The position numbers and the translations under genes are program-made. Positions 9,140 to 18,265 of a stretch of DNA of 50,967 bases are shown here, piece by piece (the first letter of the stretch is position 1; every line of letters starts with the position of its first letter). The stretch lies in assembly GCA_964640055.1 (NCBI GenBank), contig CAZXFH010000022.1, forward strand, positions 1 to 50,967, in the 5' to 3' direction. The notes below the pieces were generated by a model. It had not been told where the DNA came from. It worked only from the letters and a program-made list of their open reading frames with translations, and did no database searches. The stretch comes from CAZXFH01 sp964640055 (GTDB lineage: Bacteria > Fidelibacterota > UBA2242 > JAFGTP01).

Positions 9140-11785
9140 ATGAAATCCCGGTTGTTAAAAGTCATCGCCATCATCAGTTTTATTTTATTTTTTTCAATTG
9201 TCCAATTTTTCAATTTAGCCGCCGAGCAGTTGGCGCCCCAAGATTATTTCGGATTTCAACCGGGCGCTGATCGTCAACTTTTCAATTATGATCAATTAAT
9301 CGGATACTTGGAGCAGCTTGCCGGACAGAATGACCGGTTGGAACTACGCGCGATCGGCGAAACTCCTTTAGGCAGAACGATGTACTTGGCCTTCATTTCT
9401 TCTGCACGTAACATTAAAAATCTGGATACTTTGAAACTGATCAACAAAAACCTAGCCCTTAATCCGAATTTATCGGTGGCAGAGCGAAACCGGCTGGTTG
9501 AAAAGGGGCGCGTTTTCTGTCTGCTAACACTTTCTATGCATTCTACTGAAGTCGGCCCTTCACAAGCCTGTCCTACCACGGCCTATCAATTGGCGACCAC
9601 TCAAGATCCCCAGCTGACAGAGTGGTTGGACAAGGTGGTATTGATGATTGTGCCTTGTCATAATCCCGACGGTATGGAAATGGTGGTGGACCATTACCAG
9701 GAATACAAAGACACCCCTTATGAAGGAAGTTCCCTGCCGGGCGTTTATCACAAATATGTGGGGCATGACAACAATCGTGATTTTGTGATTTTATCCCAGC
9801 AGGATACCAAGGCCATTGCTCAAATATATAATCAGGAATGGTTTCCCCAGGTAATGGTAGAAAAGCACCAGATGGGTTCCGGTTCCGTTCGCTATTTTGT
9901 ACCTCCTTCCCATGATCCAATAGCCGTAAATGTGGATGCAGAATTATGGACCTGGGTGGGATTATTTGGATCTAATCTGATCAGTGACATGACCCAACAA
10001 GGTCTGGCCGGTGTTTCTCAGCACTATCTGTTTGATGATTATTGGCCAGGAGCTACAGCTACCAGTCTGTGGAAAAATGTGATCAGCCTCTTAACCGAAT
10101 GTGCCAGTGTGCAATACGCAACCCCCATTTATGTAGAACCCACCGAATTAAAGGGATATGGCAAAGGATTATCAGAATATAAAAAAAGTGTGAATATGCC
10201 CATGCCCTGGCCAGGTGGCTGGTGGCGCTTAAGTGATATCGTAACCTACGAGCGCACTTCAACATTCTCCCTGTTAAAGACGGCCGCTCTTTACCGCAAA
10301 GAAATCCTGACATTTCGTAATCAGATATGTCAAAAAGAGGTAGAAAAGGGGCTTACCCAACCGCCCTATTATTATATATTACCCCGGGACCAATATGATC
10401 AAAGTGAATTGGTAAATTTAATCAATCTGCTACGTGAACATGGTATCCAAATTTTTGTATTACAACAGGACTTTATGCTGGCACAACACCCCTTAGAAGA
10501 GGGGGATATTGTAATTCCTTTAGCACAACCTTTTCGCTCATTTATTAAGGAGGCTATGGAGGCTCAGGAATACCCCGTCCGTCATTATTCACCTCAGGGA
10601 AAAATCATAAAACCCTACGATATTACCAGCTGGTCCTTGCCGCTGCATCGCGGGTTAACCTGCTGGGAAATCGATCAACGGAGTTCAGCGCTGGAAGAGT
10701 TGTTGCTTCCCATTAATGACACCTTTCATCTAAAAGAAGAGAAGCAGGAAAAGTATAGCGCCCTACTATTTCCGGTGAATAATAATGAAAGTTATCAGGC
10801 TGCTTTCCGAGCGGTGGAATTGGGAATAAAAGTAGCCCGTACCACCAGCCAAATAACCCTGAATCATCAGCGCTATCCAGAAGGCTGCTTTATCATTCAT
10901 CATAGTACCTGGAAATCAGGAAAAATCAAACAATTTTTAGAAGAATTAGAAGTTTCTCCCGTTCTTTTAAAAGAGATACCGGAAATTCAAACGGAAGATT
11001 TTGAAATTCCTGAAATCGGATTAGTAGAAACCTACTTTCATGATATGGATGCAGGCTGGACCCGCTTTATACTGGATAACTATCATATTCCCTATAATGT
11101 TATTCATCCCCATGAGATGACCGAGTTAGAACTGTCTAATAAGTTTGATGTGATAATTTTTCCCGATACCAGAAAATCAGTCTTAATGCAGGGAAAATAT
11201 AAGTATAATGGTGCAATCCATTTAAGTAATTATCCGCCAGATTATACCCAAGGAATGGGGCAGGCTGGATTAAGCAATCTCTTACAATTCATTATTCAGG
11301 GTGGCCGGATTATCGCCTGGGGACGCTCAACCCGCTTGTTCAATGGTATCCTTTCCTACCAGACAGATGATGATGAAACCATAGAGTTCGAATTGCCTTA
11401 TGAGGATATTTCCGAAAAATTGCATAAAGCGGGATTATATAGTCCGGGCGCTTTAATTCGATTGAATCTGGTGAAAAAAAACGCACTGACCCTGGGCTTG
11501 GAATCGCCGCTAAATGTATTCTGCAAGGGACGGCCGGTTTTCAGTACTTCGATTCCCTATTTTGACACAGACCGGCGCGTAATCGGTGTCGTCCCGGAAA
11601 AAGATATTTTTGTAAGTGGATACGAAGAGCATATCGAAAAGCTGGCGAATAAGGCGTTATTAATTTGGGTAAAAAAATCAGGGGGTCAATTAGTTTTATT
11701 CGGCTTTAATCCCCAATTTCGCGGATCCACCCAGGGAACCTACAAATTACTCTTTAATGCTATTCTATTAGATGAATTAAAGTAA
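9140..11785 (+). CDS. Secreted M14 zinc carboxypeptidase-family protein
   Basis: An 881-residue exported metallopeptidase. A signal peptide with a long hydrophobic core ('VIAIISFILFFSIVQFF') occupies about residues 6-30. The M14 zinc site is visible: His134 and Glu137 in 'SMHSTEVGPSQ' and His243 in 'VEKHQMGSG', with 'HDNNRDF' between them. A glutamate in 'YERTSTFS' (about residue 371) is a candidate catalytic base. The C-terminal half (about residues 510-780) has a class I glutamine-amidotransferase-like fold pattern ('FDVIIFPDTRKS', 'GGRIIAWGRS') seen in large M14 proteins. I chose the ATG at 9140 because GGGAGAGG lies 6-7 bases upstream; an upstream GTG at 9116 would add eight charged residues before the signal peptide. 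It probably degrades peptides in the periplasm or outside. Confidence 0.88.
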   Translation: MKSRLLKVIAIISFILFFSIVQFFNLAAEQLAPQDYFGFQPGADRQLFNYDQLIGYLEQLAGQNDRLELRAIGETPLGRTMYLAFISSARNIKNLDTLKLINKNLALNPNLSVAERNRLVEKGRVFCLLTLSMHSTEVGPSQACPTTAYQLATTQDPQLTEWLDKVVLMIVPCHNPDGMEMVVDHYQEYKDTPYEGSSLPGVYHKYVGHDNNRDFVILSQQDTKAIAQIYNQEWFPQVMVEKHQMGSGSVRYFVPPSHDPIAVNVDAELWTWVGLFGSNLISDMTQQGLAGVSQHYLFDDYWPGATATSLWKNVISLLTECASVQYATPIYVEPTELKGYGKGLSEYKKSVNMPMPWPGGWWRLSDIVTYERTSTFSLLKTAALYRKEILTFRNQICQKEVEKGLTQPPYYYILPRDQYDQSELVNLINLLREHGIQIFVLQQDFMLAQHPLEEGDIVIPLAQPFRSFIKEAMEAQEYPVRHYSPQGKIIKPYDITSWSLPLHRGLTCWEIDQRSSALEELLLPINDTFHLKEEKQEKYSALLFPVNNNESYQAAFRAVELGIKVARTTSQITLNHQRYPEGCFIIHHSTWKSGKIKQFLEELEVSPVLLKEIPEIQTEDFEIPEIGLVETYFHDMDAGWTRFILDNYHIPYNVIHPHEMTELELSNKFDVIIFPDTRKSVLMQGKYKYNGAIHLSNYPPDYTQGMGQAGLSNLLQFIIQGGRIIAWGRSTRLFNGILSYQTDDDETIEFELPYEDISEKLHKAGLYSPGALIRLNLVKKNALTLGLESPLNVFCKGRPVFSTSIPYFDTDRRVIGVVPEKDIFVSGYEEHIEKLANKALLIWVKKSGGQLVLFGFNPQFRGSTQGTYKLLFNAILLDELK

Positions 11786-11805
11786 ATATTAATTGAAATC
11801 AAACC

Positions 11806-12261
11806 TTAAGCCATCGTACCTGGTTTTTCGGGACTGCCTTTTGAAGCGTAGATAAAAATAAACAGGCTGGCGAACAGCATTAAGCCATCTTCAAAAATCC
11901 GGTGCCAACCGATGACAGCGGCCTCCGGATCCAGGCTGAAACAGCCGCATTCAATATTCAGTCCCCGGGCCATCGCGCTACCCATCAGCGCAATGAATAC
12001 AAAAGTGATAGCACTCAACATCAGAGCCGTTGTTTCTAACCAAATACCTAATATGAGTGTCATCCCCAGAATAGCTTCAAGCCAGGGAATGATAATCGCT
12101 ACCACGTTTATTATTTCCATCGGCAGTACCTGATAATGGTAAATTACTTTGGCAAACTGGGCCGGATGTAAAATTTTGTCAACAGAGGCATAAATAAAGA
12201 TAAAACCCAATACGAGCCGCAACACAAAGGTCAAAATACCGATAAACTTACTAGTAATCAT
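11806..12261 (-). CDS. MauE/DoxX-family redox-associated membrane protein
   Basis: A 151-residue membrane protein with four hydrophobic helices, matching the MauE/DoxX family: 'FVLRLVLGFIFIYASVDKIL' at the start, 'PWLEAILGMTLILG' in the middle, then 'NIECGCFS' with two cysteines just before the last helix. In related proteins that CxC-type motif suggests thiol exchange across the membrane. Its ATG overlaps the end of the rhodanese gene by four bases (ATGA), so the two are translationally coupled and probably work together in sulfur or thiol chemistry on the periplasmic side. It is convergent with the M14 peptidase gene. Confidence 0.85.
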   Translation of the reverse strand: MITSKFIGILTFVLRLVLGFIFIYASVDKILHPAQFAKVIYHYQVLPMEIINVVAIIIPWLEAILGMTLILGIWLETTALMLSAITFVFIALMGSAMARGLNIECGCFSLDPEAAVIGWHRIFEDGLMLFASLFIFIYASKGSPEKPGTMA

Positions 12262-12824
12262 GGTTTTGATCCTTTGATCTTCTGATAATCAGCCGCCCGC
12301 CAAGCTTCCCATCCTCCGGGGAAAAAGTAAACCTCGGTGAAACCCAATTCACTTAATAACACGGCCAGGTCAACGCTCAATCCACACCCCCTATTTTCAC
12401 AGTAGGTAACAATCCGGCGGCCGGAACTGAGATTTTCCAGGGAAAGTTGGCTGGCGTCTATCTCTTCCAGGGGAAAGGAGATAGCACCGGGAATATGTCC
12501 GGATGCATACTGTTCTCGCGACCGGGCATCAATAAAAAGAGCACTTCCCCGGGCAAAAAATTCAAAAGCCTGCCGCCGGTTAATTTCCTGTGGAGGATGG
12601 TATTCAATATCGGACAATAATTGAGTGGATGAATCTAATTCCTGTCGGGATAAGAACAAGGGTACTTTAATCGTGTCGTTGGCAATTGCGATTTTACGGG
12701 ATGGGGTTATCCAAGGAATCCCCTGCGGTGAGCTCCAATTAATCAACAGCGCTATTACAATTGTAATCAGGATTAGAAGCCCCCCTTGTGTCACGACGCT
12801 TTTCCCTTTTTCTGCCAATTTCAA
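12258..12824 (-). CDS. Membrane-anchored rhodanese-like protein
   Basis: A 188-residue protein with one N-terminal hydrophobic helix (about residues 15-33), a linker, and a single rhodanese domain (about 85-182). The domain has 'ALFIDARSREQYASGHIPGA' (CH2A-type motif) and the active-site loop 'YCENRGCGLSVDLA', where the first cysteine is the predicted sulfur carrier. A second cysteine in the loop is unusual for classical rhodaneses but recurs in forms paired with MauE/DoxX membrane proteins. The anchor and loop suggest a periplasmic domain. The start is a TTG with AAGGA upstream. It overlaps the following MauE-like gene by four bases. Confidence 0.85.
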   Translation of the reverse strand: MKLAEKGKSVVTQGGLLILITIVIALLINWSSPQGIPWITPSRKIAIANDTIKVPLFLSRQELDSSTQLLSDIEYHPPQEINRRQAFEFFARGSALFIDARSREQYASGHIPGAISFPLEEIDASQLSLENLSSGRRIVTYCENRGCGLSVDLAVLLSELGFTEVYFFPGGWEAWRAADYQKIKGSKP

Positions 12825-12921
12825 CCGATACTAATCCTTCTTATAAACAAATAATTATAAAAAGTTTGATTTTCTGGTTAAAGCATATAAATTTCGCATA
12901 CCAAAGTCAATTTTTTTCAGC

Positions 12922-14421
12922 ATGAAACGCAGTTTTATAAAAACCCAGATTTACATACTAATCATATTTATCCCGGCCATCGTCATGGCCTCAATTCTGG
13001 ATACCCCCATGGCCAGTTTCTCTGCCGCTCAGGAAGCCTGGCTACTGGGTAACATTGAGCAAGCCATAACGCTCTATCAGGATCAGCTGGACGATCCCTC
13101 CTTACCAGAGGTGACCAACTTTAATCTGGCTTTTTTATATTTTTTCAATAATGATTATAGGGCCGCTAAAAAATATGTAGATGCTTCCTTACAGTTAAAT
13201 CCCCGCTATGGTCCCAGCCTAATGCTCATGGGACGCCTGGCCTATCATCAGGGTGCATTTGAAGTGTGTCAGGAAAAACTGAAATTAGCCCTTAAATATC
13301 ATCGCTATAAAGAATTACCCGCCTATTATTTAGGACTTTATCTATCTAAACAAAATAAAAATGAGGCTGCTGAAAAATATTTTAAACAGGCCTTGGATGA
13401 AAATTCTAAATTTACCTATCCCTATCCTCTACTGGCAAATATTTATCTTGAGCAACAAAAATACCAGGAAGCCATCGAATTACTGAACAGGGGGCTGGTA
13501 AGCTCCTATGAAGCAGAGATCATCCTGAAATTAGCACAGGCCCATGAATTAGCCGGAAACATGGATGAGGCTAAAAAATATTACGGGATGTTTAGCTATT
13601 TTTTCCCCGGACATCCGCGAATCCATCAAGTTAAAAATTGGTTGAGAAAACAGCAGGTTAAACAAATATATACCCATGGCTTTGAACCAATCCCGGACCG
13701 CAGCGGGGGAGAAAACCATTTCATGTCTACCGGTGAGAAGTATATGTATAATGTACAATGGGGACCTATTAAAGTTGGGGAATTATTTACCTCAATCCCT
13801 GATACCCTTTCCTTTCGCGGCCAGGATGTTTATAAGGTCATTTTCAGTTTGGATTCTAATCCAGCCCTGGCTTTTATTGCTTCCCTGCATAGTGATTATA
13901 TTACTTATATTGATATAAACACCAAGCAGGCACTTTTTCACTTTTTACACACCCGCGAGAACAACAAAATCTGGGATAAAATTTATGATTTTGACCGAGA
14001 CAAAGGTCAATTTGTCTGTCGTACAGTCCACGAGGATGGACACCTTGACTATCTGGAGAAAACGCTCCCGATCAATACCATCGATGGCACCTCAATTCTC
14101 TTTTATGCCCGTCAGCTGGTCAAAGAAAAACGCAGCGAACGGGTAATGACCATCATTGATGAAAATTTCGTTATCTCCGACATCAATTTTACCGGTGAAA
14201 AAGAACGGGTAACAGTCCGGGGTGATAAAGAGCTAACCTATTTGATAACCGGTGAGAATCATTATAAAGGTATTGTAGGATTTACCGGAAAGTTTCGTGG
14301 TTGGTTCCGGAGGGAACCGCCCTATTTACCGGTTAAGTCGGACTTTGAGATATGGGTCGGCCGGATTACCAACGCTATGGCCAGTAAAGAAGAACAGCGA
14401 CAACATAGCTATGCCCAGTAA
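12922..14421 (+). CDS. TPR protein with C-terminal DUF3108 domain
   Basis: A 499-residue exported protein with an N-terminal signal sequence ('IYILIIFIPAIVMASIL'). About five tetratricopeptide repeats fill residues 35-235, for example 'LPAYYLGLYLSKQNKNEAAE' and 'QKYQEAIELLNRG'. Residues about 265-485 match DUF3108: 'GEKYMYNVQWGPIKVGELF' at its start, 'INTIDGTSILFYARQLV' and a late 'SDFEIWVG'. DUF3108 proteins are periplasmic or outer-membrane-associated with a beta-rich fold and no settled function. There is no obvious ribosome-binding site. It is the first gene of the TRAP operon and its end overlaps the start of tatT by 11 bases, so it is probably part of the uptake system, perhaps as a second TPR component. 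Confidence 0.82.
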   Translation: MKRSFIKTQIYILIIFIPAIVMASILDTPMASFSAAQEAWLLGNIEQAITLYQDQLDDPSLPEVTNFNLAFLYFFNNDYRAAKKYVDASLQLNPRYGPSLMLMGRLAYHQGAFEVCQEKLKLALKYHRYKELPAYYLGLYLSKQNKNEAAEKYFKQALDENSKFTYPYPLLANIYLEQQKYQEAIELLNRGLVSSYEAEIILKLAQAHELAGNMDEAKKYYGMFSYFFPGHPRIHQVKNWLRKQQVKQIYTHGFEPIPDRSGGENHFMSTGEKYMYNVQWGPIKVGELFTSIPDTLSFRGQDVYKVIFSLDSNPALAFIASLHSDYITYIDINTKQALFHFLHTRENNKIWDKIYDFDRDKGQFVCRTVHEDGHLDYLEKTLPINTIDGTSILFYARQLVKEKRSERVMTIIDENFVISDINFTGEKERVTVRGDKELTYLITGENHYKGIVGFTGKFRGWFRREPPYLPVKSDFEIWVGRITNAMASKEEQRQHSYAQ

Positions 14422-15301
14422 AAAATTTAACAACCTGTTTACCCTTTTATGTTCTATTCTGATATTATCAGTCCTGCTCTTTCAAGGCTGCAGCTTGAAT
14501 CGCTTCGTGATGAATTCGGCCGCTGGTTTTTTTGATGATGGTATCAAAGTAGTCTACCAGGAGGAGGATCTACAGCTGGCGGAACAGTTTCTGGGTAGCA
14601 ACCTCAAAATGATTGAAGTCATGATTGCTCAGGACCCGACCAATCCCCAGCTTAATCTGCTCGCTGCCCAAGGATTTGGTGCTTATAGTATGGCTTTTAT
14701 TGAAAGCAAAGATGCAGCCAGAGCAGTCCGGTTTTACAACCGTGGCTTGAATTATGCTTTACAGGCCTTACCCTCCGAAAAGGCCTTTACTAAAGAGATT
14801 CTACCGGCGGATCTGGAAACGTGTTTGACCGATTATACCAAAGAAGAAGTACCCGCCCTATTTTGGGTAGGATATAACTGGGGTAATTATATCTTACACA
14901 ACTTAGATGATCCCCGCAGTCTGGTTGATCTGGCGAAAGTAGAATTAATTATGCGCCGCTGTCTGGAATTGGATGAAGCCTATAATTTTGCCGGTGTCGA
15001 CCTTTTCTACGGCAATTTCTATGCATCGCGCCCCCCCATGCTGGGTGGTGACCCTGAAAAAGGCAAAGAATTTTACGAACGAAATCTAGAACTAACCCAG
15101 CACAAATTTTATTTGACCAAATACTTTTATGCCCGGTACTATGCTGTACAGGTTCAGGACGAGGAACTTTTTGAGCGCTTAATCAATGATATTCTAGACT
15201 TAGACCTTGATAAATATCCGGAGATACGGCTTATGAATGCGATTGCCAAAAAGAAAGCCAATAAACTGAAAGCCAATAAGGAAAAGTATTTTTATTACTA
15301 A
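14411..15301 (+). CDS. tatT: TRAP transporter TatT component (TPR lipoprotein)
   Basis: A 296-residue lipoprotein. The signal peptide ends in 'SVLLFQGCS' with the lipobox cysteine near residue 27. The rest is helical and fits the TatT (T-component) family: 'GFFDDGIKVVYQEEDLQLAE', 'LLAAQGFGAYSMAFIE', 'ALFWVGYNWGNYIL', and a late 'LGGDPEKGKEFYERN'. In Treponema pallidum TatT forms trimers with a partner TRAP binding protein and is thought to bind hydrophobic molecules. The frame extends upstream to 14297 inside the preceding gene, but the ATG at 14411 is the natural start because the signal peptide begins there. It overlaps the DUF3108 gene by 11 bases and lies 9 bases before dctP. Confidence 0.9.
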   Translation: MPSKKFNNLFTLLCSILILSVLLFQGCSLNRFVMNSAAGFFDDGIKVVYQEEDLQLAEQFLGSNLKMIEVMIAQDPTNPQLNLLAAQGFGAYSMAFIESKDAARAVRFYNRGLNYALQALPSEKAFTKEILPADLETCLTDYTKEEVPALFWVGYNWGNYILHNLDDPRSLVDLAKVELIMRRCLELDEAYNFAGVDLFYGNFYASRPPMLGGDPEKGKEFYERNLELTQHKFYLTKYFYARYYAVQVQDEELFERLINDILDLDLDKYPEIRLMNAIAKKKANKLKANKEKYFYY

Positions 15302-15310
15302 GGAAAGTTC

Positions 15311-16333
15311 ATGAAAAAAATTATCATCCTTTTAATTTTCATCACACTACTATTAAATGTCAACCTCTTTGCACAGAAACAATACACCATCAAAATGGCC
15401 ACTATTGCACCGGAGGGGTCAGCCTGGATGGATGAAATGCATGAATTTGAGCAGGAAGTATATGAGGCCACCAACCAACAGATAAAATTTCGTACTTACC
15501 CCAACGGTATTCAGGGAGACGAGGTAGATGTTCTGCGTAAAATGCGGTTGGGCCAATTGGATGCCGGCTCCTTTACCGGCGTGGGTTTAGGAAAAATTAT
15601 CTCGGATATCCGGGTACTTGATTTACCTTTTCTTTTTGAAAACAAAGCAGAAGTGGATTATGTATACGAGGCCCTGTTCCCCTACTTTCATAAGCGTTTT
15701 CTTGAAAAGGGATATTATCTGGTATCCCTGGCAGAAGTGGGCTTTATCTACCTGTTCACGAAAAATAAAGTAGTGGGGGTCGATAATTTTAAAAAAACCA
15801 AAATGTGGCTCTGGAAAGACGATCCTTTGGCGAAAACCGTTTTTAACGTGATGAATATCCCCGCTATACCTTTAGATGTTACTGATGTATATACATCATT
15901 ACAGACAGGGTTGATCGATGGTGTTTACATTTCTCCCTATGGATGCCTGGCTTTGCAATGGTTTACCAAAACCAATTATATTATGAATTATCCCCTGACC
16001 CATTCGGTTGGTGGGGTTCTGATGACCAATCGTCAGCTGAATGCCATGCCGGAAAACCTACGCGATATTTTAATAGAAAAAACCCGCGAAAGCATTGCAG
16101 AAATTACCCAGGGAAGCCGGAAAGATAATCAGGAAGCACTCCAGGTTTTACAACAGTCTGGTATGGAAATGATGGAGATCTCCCCGCAAGCCGAGGCTGA
16201 TTATAAAGAAGCCGGTAAAATCACCCGCCAAAAATTGGTTGATAATTTGTACTCTCAAGAAATATTGGATAGAGTTTTAGAATTATTGTCTGAATTCCGC
16301 AGCCAACGAAACGAACCAGAGTCAGCAGAATGA
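15311..16333 (+). CDS. dctP: TRAP transporter substrate-binding protein DctP
   Basis: A 340-residue periplasmic solute receptor with a cleavable signal peptide ('IIILLIFITLLLNVNLFAQ'). The DctP fold shows in 'IKMATIAPEGSAWMDEMHEF', 'VDVLRKMRLGQLDAGSFTG', 'DLPFLFENKAEVDYVYEAL' and 'DVYTSLQTGLIDGVYISP'. The arginine that anchors carboxylates in many DctP proteins is not obvious at its usual place (the segment around residues 155-165 reads 'KKTKMWLWKDDPL'), so the ligand may differ from a simple organic acid; this fits the TatT-associated type. AAGGAAA precedes the ATG. Its stop overlaps dctQ by four bases. Confidence 0.92.
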   Translation: MKKIIILLIFITLLLNVNLFAQKQYTIKMATIAPEGSAWMDEMHEFEQEVYEATNQQIKFRTYPNGIQGDEVDVLRKMRLGQLDAGSFTGVGLGKIISDIRVLDLPFLFENKAEVDYVYEALFPYFHKRFLEKGYYLVSLAEVGFIYLFTKNKVVGVDNFKKTKMWLWKDDPLAKTVFNVMNIPAIPLDVTDVYTSLQTGLIDGVYISPYGCLALQWFTKTNYIMNYPLTHSVGGVLMTNRQLNAMPENLRDILIEKTRESIAEITQGSRKDNQEALQVLQQSGMEMMEISPQAEADYKEAGKITRQKLVDNLYSQEILDRVLELLSEFRSQRNEPESAE

Positions 16334-16872
16334 AGGCAGGCAAACAGTTAAATAATCAGGGGGACTCCGATCCACAACAGACCACTATCAGTCGTATCAG
16401 AAAAATAGTTGAAAATACGGCTACCGGACTAGCGGTTTTTTTAATGTTGAGCCTGATCTTACTCTCTTTTCTGCAGGTGATCCTCAGAAACTTTTTTTCG
16501 ATGGCCTTCAGTACCGTGGAAACATTGATCCGGCATGAGGTATTGTGGATAGCCTTTATTGGCGCCGCCTTGACAACTCTAAGGGGGCGGCATATTTCGA
16601 TTGACATTCTACCCAGATATCTCAAGGGAAAAGTCAAACTTATCCTGCAGTGGATAATCTCGCTAAGTGCCACTGTAATATGCCTTGTTTTATGCTGGTA
16701 CTCTATTCTTTTTATTCAGATGGAAATAGAATTTGGGACTAAAATAGGTGATCTTATACCGGCCTGGATTGTGCAAATAATTTTACCGCTCGGTTTCTTG
16801 CTGTTAGCGCTTTCCTTTCCTTTACGTACGCTAGAAGGAAGGGAACAGAAGCAACGGGATTTAATAGCCTGA
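16330..16872 (+). CDS. dctQ: TRAP transporter small permease DctQ
   Basis: A 180-residue inner-membrane protein with four hydrophobic helices, the small subunit of the TRAP transporter. 'LQVILRNFFSMAFSTVETLI' and 'WIAFIGAALTTLRGRHISID' are characteristic of DctQ. A polar N-terminal tail of about 30 residues precedes helix one. Translation is coupled to dctP by an ATGA overlap. It partners with DctM, which begins 73 bases further on. Confidence 0.9.
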   Translation: MKAGKQLNNQGDSDPQQTTISRIRKIVENTATGLAVFLMLSLILLSFLQVILRNFFSMAFSTVETLIRHEVLWIAFIGAALTTLRGRHISIDILPRYLKGKVKLILQWIISLSATVICLVLCWYSILFIQMEIEFGTKIGDLIPAWIVQIILPLGFLLLALSFPLRTLEGREQKQRDLIA

Positions 16873-16945
16873 AAGTTCTTGGTTTGATCGCACAGCTTGT
16901 CTTTATGGATACATATTATCGATTCATGCATATTGGAGCTCTTTA

Positions 16946-18220
16946 ATGTCGATCCTCATCCTTATTTTAATCTTGCTATTGATTTGCCTAGGGGTACCTC
17001 TTTTTGCGGCCATTGGACTTTCTTCAGTATTACAATTTCTTTCCGCTAACATTGATCCGACAGTCGTTATAGTCGAAATGTATAAAATCGCTTCGGCGCC
17101 AACCCTTCTGGCTATCCCTTTATTTACTTTTGCCGGATATGTATTGGCCGAAAGCAAGGCACCCTTAAGGTTGTATCGCTTTATGGATGAACTCCTGGGG
17201 TGGCTGCCGGGCGGCATCGCTATTGTATCGCTGCTGATGTGTGCGGTATTTACCTGTTTCACCGGTGCATCCGGCATCACCATCATCGCGATTGGCGGAC
17301 TGGTCTATCCCATTCTGTTAAAACAACAATATGATGAAAAATTTTCCCTGGGGCTGATCACCTGTTCAGGTAGTCTGGGACTTCTTTTTCCGCCTAGTTT
17401 ACCCTTAATTCTCTACGGCGTAATTGCCTCGGTGTCCATTGATAAACTTTTTCTGGCGGGTATAATCCCCGGTATCTTAATAATTCTGATTCTTTCTATT
17501 TATTCTGTAATGAATGAAAAAGTACCTGCCACAGAACGCAAATTGCCGAATTTGGCGTCGTTGCTGCTTAAGGGCAAAGATGTTATTTGGGAAATACCGA
17601 TACCTATGATCATCCTAGGTGGAATTTATGGCGGTTTTCTCACCGTTGTAGAAGCGTCAGCTGTAACCGCTTTTTATGTACTGATTGCCGAGTTTCTTCT
17701 CACCAAGGATCTGAACATCAGAAAAGACACGGTGCGTATATTACGGGATAGTGTACAGTTAGTGGGCGGAATTCTAATAATATTAAGCACCGCCATGGGG
17801 TTGACTAATTTTTTGGTTGATGCCCAGTTACCGCAAACGATTTTAGCCGGTATCCGGGCCTTCATTTCCTCTAAAATTACGTTCCTGCTCCTGTTAAATA
17901 TCTTTTTATTGATTACTGGTTTTTTACTCGACATTTTTTCCGCCATCATTATTGTGGTACCTCTGATTGTTCCCATCGCCACGAGTTACGGAGTAGATCC
18001 GGTCCATTTGGGGATTATCTTTTTAGCCAATTTGGAAATCGGTTATCTGACTCCGCCGGTTGGTTTAAATCTCTTTATTTCCAGTTTCCGCTTTAATAAA
18101 TCAATTTTATATTTATATCGCGTCAGTATTCCTTTTCTCTTATTACTCCTGCTGGCGCTGCTTATTATCACCTATATCCCGGATCTAACTTTATTTCTGG
18201 TACGTATTTTCGCCCAATAA
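16946..18220 (+). CDS. dctM: TRAP transporter large permease DctM
   Basis: A 424-residue polytopic inner-membrane protein of the DctM family, the ion-coupled (usually Na+) transport subunit of the TRAP system. Signatures are 'CLGVPLFAAIGLSSV' at the start, 'LLAIPLFTFAGYVLAES', 'FTGASGITIIAIGGLVYPIL', 'SLGLLFPPSLPLILYG' and 'GYLTPPVGLNLFISS' near the end. Length is normal. A GGAG site lies about 7 bases before the ATG. It is the last gene of the operon; no strong terminator is seen, and the sensor kinase gene converges from the other side. Confidence 0.93.
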   Translation: MSILILILILLLICLGVPLFAAIGLSSVLQFLSANIDPTVVIVEMYKIASAPTLLAIPLFTFAGYVLAESKAPLRLYRFMDELLGWLPGGIAIVSLLMCAVFTCFTGASGITIIAIGGLVYPILLKQQYDEKFSLGLITCSGSLGLLFPPSLPLILYGVIASVSIDKLFLAGIIPGILIILILSIYSVMNEKVPATERKLPNLASLLLKGKDVIWEIPIPMIILGGIYGGFLTVVEASAVTAFYVLIAEFLLTKDLNIRKDTVRILRDSVQLVGGILIILSTAMGLTNFLVDAQLPQTILAGIRAFISSKITFLLLLNIFLLITGFLLDIFSAIIIVVPLIVPIATSYGVDPVHLGIIFLANLEIGYLTPPVGLNLFISSFRFNKSILYLYRVSIPFLLLLLLALLIITYIPDLTLFLVRIFAQ

Positions 18221-18265
18221 AATAGGATATCCGGCACGGAAAAATGATAATAGCAGAAAATACTA

